Shown piece after piece: positions 9,389 to 15,057 of a stretch of DNA of 15,057 nucleotides. This DNA comes from Mucidula mucida. Taxonomy: Eukaryota; Basidiomycota; Agaricomycetes; Agaricales; Physalacriaceae. The notes beneath the pieces are model-generated. The model saw nothing but the letters and a program-made list of their open reading frames with translations. It was not told the origin of the DNA and did not search any database. Both the position numbers and the translations under genes were made by a program. How positions within the stretch are numbered: the first letter of the stretch is position 1; each line of letters begins with the position of its first letter. The stretch is taken from positions 1 through 15,057 of the forward strand of contig JADNYV010000812.1 in assembly GCA_015501055.1 (NCBI GenBank), given 5' to 3'.

Positions 9389-11362
9389 GATTATGTTAAA
9401 ACATATAGTTCTGATGATATCATGGTCACTTTTCATTTTCCCAACCAGCCCGCAAACAACCTATGGCATGCGCGCCTTTTATCCCCAGAAGTCCAGCGCC
9501 AAATCACCGAGAACAATATTTTGGAATAGCTCGCTGTTAACATAATGCAGCCCCTTCATAATTCTGACATTGTAACTTGCATTATCAATTTCAGCCAATC
9601 TTCCGCTGCAAATGAACGCATGAATGTCTCTAGAGGTGTTCACTTCCATAAGCTCTCATATTACATTGATTTCTAAGATGCCTTCTTCATCAGCAAACAA
9701 GAGGCTCAAGTCTGCGCGTTCAAGGCATATTCCCAGAATGATAGGCCAGCTGTTCTCAATCGCATGAAAGAGATAGAAGAAATGGCCAGCAGTTACTGCC
9801 ACTGCAACAATGTTTCGTATCTACCCAAACAACATGAGGGGTATTTGCGGTGCGACTTGCTTCAGACTATCCTCCAGAAGGCATTCACATTACCTCCGAC
9901 AACCTCATTAACACATAACATACACAATAGGCTTGATCTCAAGCTCGGAGACTAGAATCATCAGCTGATTGCGCTGGTCATCCTCCATAGTCGTTTCATT
10001 GATTGGACAAGTATTGTTCGTATTGCCACCTTTCCCAAAGTCTCCCCAATGAGCATTGTTCTGAACAATACCCCTAACCCCCTTGCCTATTCGTCGATCT
10101 CTCGTAAACCTGCTCCGGTAGATGACTTTCTTCCTTAATTCCGCTCTTCTCTGGTCGTACCAACCTGAGCACTTACTGGGGCCATTGGTCACCTTCTGTG
10201 CGGCCTTGGCTTATTAACCGTCAATAATATGGACACGCCATGGAGAAACAAGACATCAGATACTTCCCCACGGCCTGGATTAGTAGCGGCAAGCCAACTT
10301 GCTCTCAAATGTGTAAGGTTCCACATGTGTATGCTGAATGAGTTTAAGTTGACCCCGCCTTCTAGCTGCAGGACATCATCAAGAAATGGTTGCATTCCGT
10401 TTATGCAGTTCGACCTGGAGACATGGCGTCTTTCATGCGGGATCTTGCCAACTTCTACCAATCTCTAGACATATGTTCGCTCCGTACGATGCCTAAGATT
10501 GCATTTTAACAAGTTGTTCTTGTTATGCTTGATGTCAGCGGAGCATCCCATGGATATATCCGTGAAGTTGACGAGTTGAAGTTCATCTCATACACCTGGA
10601 AGCCGGATGATGTTGAGCCAGCTGCTATAAAGACCCCAAAGTCCCAATTCCCGGCGCGCAGCAGGAACTTGAAGAGGATGTCTTGGATGAAGGGCTAGGA
10701 TTTATAGCTTTGCAGAAGGGGAGTGGCCATATGGCCAGGAGCCTGAGGACTGGATATCTTTTCCGAATTGTGCCCCGGACAACAGTTACGACGACAATGG
10801 CTACGATGAAGTGCCGGAGCATGTCCAATTCCTGAATATTAACGGCGACTTCAACATTCACAATGTCAAAGATGGCAGTGCACCGTCGCAGCTTGAGGAG
10901 TTTGTTCCTTCAATGCCTTTAGGCATGAAGAAGTCAACCAGTGTTGTTTCCAATTGTCCACCCTCAAATCTAAGTGCACAACCTCTCTATCTCGACTGTT
11001 TCTCCTCCCAGCCCGGTGCTTGTATCAAGGAGCTAAAGGTAGCCTCTGCCCAGTATGTCTACAAAGGCACCATGGGTCGAAAGGTCAACCAGCCCAGTGA
11101 TCTCCAGCTACAAAAGTTCATTCAGCATGTTAAGACGATTGAGTTACCTCTAATTGAACATTAGTGGACCAAGAAGAACAAGCCTGTTCCGATCAACAAA
11201 ACACATTATTGCCCAATTCACTGGGAGTCAAAGCAACCAATGAATCAGGTGAAGTGGATGGATCTTATGGTTGTGTTCTGGGACACGGAGCACAGAGAAT
11301 GGAAGATTGAACAGGTTGACACGCGCTTTTGAAATGTGATTCGTCAAGTCAGGAGATACTAG

Positions 11363-12138
11363 AAAGTTGTCGCAGAGGGTTCTATAAACATCTATGCTCA
11401 AACTGGGCTAAATATTAACTCTGACAGTTTACAATGACGGTGACGGAAGAGGATAACAGGGTAAATGCTTGTGTGTGGATGCTCCTCTGTGGCCACCGTC
11501 TCATTTCCTACAACCTTCCTCCCCTATGCACCAAGACTAAATATGTCAATTCCGTCCATAGTAGTAAGTAGACACAGTAGCGCTGTAAAAGTGACCAGGG
11601 GCTTTAAGCTGGTTTCCAGGAATTGTTACATCATGTGGTCCTGGAGTGCAATGTGGCGCGTCTTCCTAGCTAATGACCAGGCGGCACACGGGGACGCCTA
11701 GCAAACGCTAACTGCCAGAGGCTATCACGGGAGACCTTGATGGTTCTTATTACTAGTACCGGGCTTCACCAACAGTTGGCATGGTTGGTGTTTGAAATTT
11801 GATGTCTTTGCGGTAAGTATATGCTGCTCCCATCTTCATCCCAGCACAGAAATTATTTGAGGGTTCCCCAGATTTTTGGGATGAGGAGGATGGGGATGAG
11901 GAGTGATGTTTCAATAGTGTGGTGCTTACGCTGTCGTGTTCTATTTCCTCCAATGCCACTTAATTATTGAATTTTGCACGCACCAAGGACTCAGCAGTTG
12001 GGATCCGAAGAAACAAAGGTATAAAATTAAATAACACAAAAACAGATCAAGAAAACCATTAAAGAGTGACTATCATAGATATCAAACCGAGATGCAACTT
12101 TTCTAGCAAGTACCACCAACTAAATTCTCCAGAGGGAT
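11363..12138. other. Spacer with no supported gene
   Basis: About 775 bp between the decayed plus-strand gene and the small secreted-protein pseudogene. Short open stretches on both strands (for example minus strand 11959-11753, serine-rich) show no family texture and no convincing splice partners. A purine-rich, GATGAG-like stretch lies near 11880-11905. Confidence 0.45.
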
Positions 12139-12962
12139 TTACAAGCCAGAGTGGGCACCCTGGGCGGTGGAGAAGGCATTGTTAATGTAGGCCGGCAAAG
12201 TGGCATTGTTCCAGTTGCTTCCACCAACAACAACAGTGTTTTGGCCAACATCGCTGCCCGAGAATCCGAGATCATGCTGAAAAGAATGAGCGATATGGTT
12301 GATGAAATAATCACAATTGTAAACGTACCACAGACAGGGATTCATTGTCTCCAAAGAGGTCACCGTAGTGGCCAGTGATGCTGGAGTTATAGCCAACCTA
12401 ATGGCCAGAGTCGTGTTTCAGATTGTGGCTGAATGAGCCAAGGCTTGCGTAAAATTGTTTGAACCTACATGTAATAATAAGAATTTTTGTTATTTTTAAG
12501 AAGAGACGAGGCACATACACGACGGTCTGCGTCTCAACCTCGCAGATCTGCTCAGTGATGATACTGAAAAATAGTCAGGCAAGAAGAAGTTGGATCGTCA
12601 AGCAGAATTGCCGCACCGCTTCGCCATCTCCTGGAGCACAACCAAGCGCTACTGGATAATCTCAATGGCCTGCGCATGGCAGACAACGGACGTCTTCTGG
12701 ACAACAACTTGCTCAAAGTTGAAGTGGGCAAAGTTGTTCACGCCGTAGAAGTTGTCAAAGTTGTCCAGGGAGTCAAAGCCTCCCCAGTGGTCGAAAGAAA
12801 CGGGACCGCCACGGGCAGCTAATCCTGGAGGGGAGTGAACTTCAAGCATCCGGGAAGTATGAAGAACATACCCAAGGCTAATGACTGTCCAATTGGGCTG
12901 GACATAACACCACTGACTAAGAGAGCCCGAGATACGAGAGGAAGAGCGATCTTGGAGAACAT
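12139..12962 (-). pseudogene. Five-exon gene for a small, probably secreted protein, broken by two TAG codons
   Basis: Exons on the minus strand: 12962-12872, 12824-12617, 12563-12519, 12464-12329 and 12276-12139. They sum to 618 nt in one consistent phase (205 codons plus TAA). The four introns (47-54 nt) have donors GTATGT, GTGCGG, GTATGT and GTACGT and acceptors CCAG, TCAG, GTAG and TCAG. The N-terminus (MFSKIALPLVSRALLVSGV, then SSP) looks like a signal peptide, although Arg12 within the hydrophobic part is odd. Next come an aromatic/Asn/Asp-rich stretch (FDSLDNFDNFYGVNNFAHF, 47-65), a V/Q-rich amphipathic part with Cys79 and Cys107 (VVVQKTSVVCHAQ and EQICEVETQTVV), and a C-terminal DLGFSGSDVGQNTVVVGG. 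TAG interrupts at codon 89 (12651-12649, after EIIQ) and codon 137 (12400-12398, after DSGH). I have a vague memory of similar uncharacterised secreted proteins in Agaricomycetes but no family name. The two cysteines could form one disulfide. Readthrough or strain variation is possible. Confidence 0.75.
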
Positions 12963-12991
12963 GATAGCCTATATAATAATCTTAAAGGTTG

Positions 12992-13041
12992 CTGCAATAG
13001 AGTTAGTCAAGTCCATGAAGTAATATAATCAAAAGCGCACA
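12992..13041 (-). other. Possible 5' UTR intron of the secreted-protein gene
   Basis: On the minus strand a CTAAC branch-like sequence (TTGACTAAC) is followed closely by TATTGCAG, ending at 12992, 30 nt before the ATG at 12962. A weak donor (GTGCGC) lies near 13041. Splicing would also remove a short upstream ATG frame. The acceptor half is convincing, the donor much less so. Confidence 0.3.
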
Positions 13042-13181
13042 TCTTGAAAAGTTCAAAGGATGGTGAAGAAGTTAGAGAAGGGATGTCAAAAAGGCAACCG
13101 GGCCCAAGAAAGAACAAAGAAAGGCTGGTTAAGAAGCAATAAAAAAGCGAGTGAGGATATAAAAAGGCCAAAGCTACCAAG

Positions 13182-13188
13182 TTTTATA
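13182..13188 (-). promoter_or_regulatory. TATA box of the secreted-protein pseudogene
   Basis: On the minus strand GTATAAAACTT lies about 220 bp before the ATG at 12962. It is followed by a long pyrimidine-rich leader (CTTTCTTTGTTCTTTCTT), which is typical of basidiomycete transcription start regions. A second, poorer TATA-like stretch (TTTTTATATCC) lies near 13155-13165. Confidence 0.4.
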
Positions 13189-13613
13189 CGCTGAGGCGGA
13201 GTATCGTAATATACTGCTTCAAGGAGTTGCATTGACAGTGTTTGAGAGAGATTTGATGTGGAATAGTGCTATTGGACATTCAGCGCGTCGGGCTGTCAGA
13301 CTAAATGCAGAACGGGTCATTTGTTACCACGCAGCGTGAATGTGAGTACCCATCATCCGCCACAGATGTAGATTACAATCATGGGCGCACATTTACTAGC
13401 CACGGATTACTACATTCCTTGAGAGTTTACAAAGCGGAGTGCAGTTGTTACTATATTCTGTGTTCAGGACTGTGAGTTCATGTGAACCAGCCAATCCTTG
13501 CGGACCCAAATATACTCGACCACCACTCTCAGCCTTAACCCGGACCGTCAGCATCAATATAGAAACCGGCAACACAACCATGATCAGATGATGCCGTCTC
13601 ACACTCTAGATGT

Positions 13614-13639
13614 GCTCAATGCAAGTAGTGACATTGAGC
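13614..13639. repeat. Small hairpin, 8-bp stem
   Basis: GCTCAATG (13614-13621) pairs perfectly with CATTGAGC (13632-13639) across a 10-nt loop, in DNA with no supported gene. It lies 20 nt before another hairpin. Confidence 0.45.
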
Positions 13640-13658
13640 GCGAAGGCGATAGTAATTG

Positions 13659-13679
13659 CTATGTGATAAATCCACATAG
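13659..13679. repeat. Small hairpin, 7-bp stem
   Basis: CTATGTG (13659-13665) pairs perfectly with CACATAG (13673-13679) across a 7-nt loop. Short stems like this are frequent by chance in AT-rich DNA, so its meaning is open. Confidence 0.4.
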
Positions 13680-15057
13680 TTACACCGCCAAACAACACCA
13701 CTACTACTTACTGCTGGTGTGACAGGTTGGATAGAGTTGAAGCAAGATACTTGTCAAGAGAAGAAGTCTTCAATGTTGCCCACCGGGTATAAAAGCATTC
13801 CATCAACATTATCAGAAATAATGCGCCGAGAGTATACACCACATTATTGAGTGGCTGAACGCGGGAAAAACCTTCAAGCCTATGACAACTTGGTGCGGGT
13901 TTGAGTAAGTTGATTTGCGTCTGAGGAGCCAACAATGATGAGATGCTGTAATTCCGTCAAACAAACAATGAATACCTTTGAGAAAGCAAGGCACGTACCT
14001 GTAGAAATCACACATACCTGTATCCTTGGTCCAAAAGCTGTCCACTGAGTCGTTGATTGACAAGCAAGCATTCAAGCAGATTAGTACCAAGGAGAAAGAG
14101 GTGTTGCGTGGTGTACGTGCTCACCTTAAGAACATTCTTCATGAGCAGATGAGCGGACAAAAAAGAGCCAGTGTAAATTCTCACACCTCCTGATATTGGT
14201 GGATTTCAGTTAAAACATGAGCATTGCTGTGGGTCATAAAGCACCAACTCACCCGCAATCTACACTCTCATTGTCTTTGGGACTTATCTCTCTGACTGGC
14301 ATTGTGCCTGCATTGTGCGTCTACAAAACGCTCGGAAATTTTGGACCAAACGCCGCAGTGTTTAATCGCAATTGCTTGACTCAAACTTTGACTTTGACAA
14401 TGACAATGAGATCAGAATCACATCCAGCAGCGGACCAGCACATTGTGGAAAACTTGGCATCAAGACTGCGACGGCGGTCAGTCTCTGGTGGCAACGACGA
14501 GGCAGATCCTCGCTCATAACTTGACTATCATCCCCAAGCCAGCAAATGTTCCAAGTTGTACCAAAACGGCTGTGTCACAGTGGGCGATTGACGGTTGGCA
14601 AATGTATCATATCTTGTATAGTACCAGGCAACAGTCTTTGCCAGTACTGCAGGCTGAGCGGGAGTAACACCTAGAAAATATACCTTTGAATGTTTGTGGT
14701 GCTCAGTTACAGCAGAGTATATGATCAAGCGGAAGAGAACTCGGCATTGGTGCGACAAGGGTGCCGCGGCAAATTTGAAACTCGGCCAACACCTACAAGG
14801 ACCTACGTCCCTGAGTCAGAAATCTGCTTGCGATATTCGCACTCATGATTTATCATCCACCTGGTAGGAATCTCGGTGAAAAATTGAAACATCTGGCTCA
14901 TCTGGCGGCCCCTAACAACTTTGATTCTGCAGTTCAGAAGCAGGCCGTGTAAATAGACTGTAGGAAGGCGTTTATTAGGACTATTGGCCATCACAAATGG
15001 TGCACATTTCCTCGTTCTCAGTTGGCCTTGTTATGTTCTTTTAAGTCTCAAGATCAT

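Larger units (their letters stand above)
8709..11362 (+). pseudogene. Decayed multi-exon gene of unknown family
   Basis: I do not recognise the protein. An acceptor-like T-run plus TAG ends at 8708, followed by an exon to 8811 (PGPVGLSGNSTPVFTTQF...), a clean intron 8812-8862 (GTAAGC, branch GCTGAT, TGCAG), an exon 8863-9336 of 158 codons (FKFATNFCAILESC...), a second clean intron 9337-9388 (GTATGA, branch TGCTAAC, CCAG), and then a long frame from 9389. The intron phases agree, which supports a once real gene. That frame stays protein-like for about 260 codons but carries TAG 9527, TAA 9674, TAG 9953, TAA 10136 and TGA 10166. Further coding-like pieces follow: DIIKKWLHSVYAVRPGD near 10371, TAA 10507, MLDVSGASHGYIREVDELKF near 10529, and WPYGQEPEDWISFPN near 10720 leading into an open stretch 10811-11161, with TAG 11162, TGA 11330 and TAG 11360. 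Frame changes also occur. It could be one large gene or two adjoining ones. No transposase, helicase or reverse transcriptase motif was seen. Confidence 0.6.
13189..15057. other. Right-hand region without a supported gene
   Basis: About 1.9 kb of AT-richer sequence. Open stretches of 60-100 codons occur on both strands (for example plus 14217-14519 and minus 14090-13812, 14994-14803) but show no recognisable domain, consistent splice structure or family texture. TATAAAA occurs on the plus strand at 13788-13794 without a convincing gene behind it. Small sequence duplications (TTTGACTTTGAC, AATGACAATGA near 14389-14409) are present. Two small hairpins are listed separately. Confidence 0.45.

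Noticed and set aside
8709..11362. Transposon (Plavaka/KDZ, Helitron or retroelement) interpretation
   Set aside because: No transposase, Rep/helicase, integrase or reverse-transcriptase motif could be seen, and no terminal repeats were found. The introns argue for a host-type gene, though an element gene cannot be excluded.
9527..12651. Reassigned stop codons (TAG/TAA read as glutamine)
   Set aside because: The stops occur together with TGA stops, frameshifts and a truncated neighbour, and the intact FunK1 gene shows no internal TAG or TAA. Agaricomycete nuclei use the standard code, so decay explains this better.
13396..13602. Minus-strand frame with a signal-peptide-like start
   Set aside because: 68 codons with a hydrophobic N-terminus, but no splice partner, no family texture and no promoter signal. 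It is equally likely to be chance.
14217..14519. 100-codon plus-strand frame
   Set aside because: It has a hydrophobic start and a basic end but contains short internal sequence duplications and no recognisable domain or introns; not supported as a gene.

Overview
The window looks like nuclear DNA of a mushroom-forming basidiomycete (Agaricomycete). The reasons are many 47-67 nt GT-AG introns, most with a CTAAC- or CTGAY-like branch site close to the acceptor, and two members of the fungus-specific FunK1 protein kinase family, which is expanded in Agaricomycetes. No rRNA, tRNA, CRISPR array or intact transposon was recognised.

Layout. (1) 1-2492, minus strand: a multi-exon alpha-helical (ARM/HEAT-like, perhaps UNC-45/Cro1/She4-related) protein gene that runs off the left edge; its frame changes twice without a convincing intron. 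(2) 2493-3740: a gene-poor spacer holding a perfect 17-bp inverted repeat at 3226-3326. (3) 3798-6585, plus strand: an apparently intact five-exon FunK1 kinase gene (about 856 aa) with a TATA box at 3741. (4) 7045-8705, minus strand: a 5'-truncated, frameshifted and nonsense-broken FunK1 paralogue, tail-to-tail with the intact gene. It keeps two of its introns but reads HQN where the kinase has HRD. (5) About 8709-11362, plus strand: a decayed multi-exon gene of unknown family, with clean introns at its 5' end and at least nine in-frame stops. (6) 12139-12962, minus strand: a five-exon gene for a small, probably secreted protein of about 205 codons. All splice sites look intact, but two glutamine-like positions are TAG. 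(7) 12963-15057: a TATA box, two small hairpins and no supported gene.

Taken together, the window runs from ordinary gene territory on the left to accessory, decaying territory on the right. Every gene right of 7 kb is broken, and most of the in-frame stops could come from a single C-to-T change in CAG or CAA. The most interesting points are the functional/dead FunK1 pair, the probable rearrangement junction near 8.6-8.7 kb where two truncated genes meet, and the two unrecognised families (the long decayed gene and the small secreted protein). I see no multi-gene system acting together.
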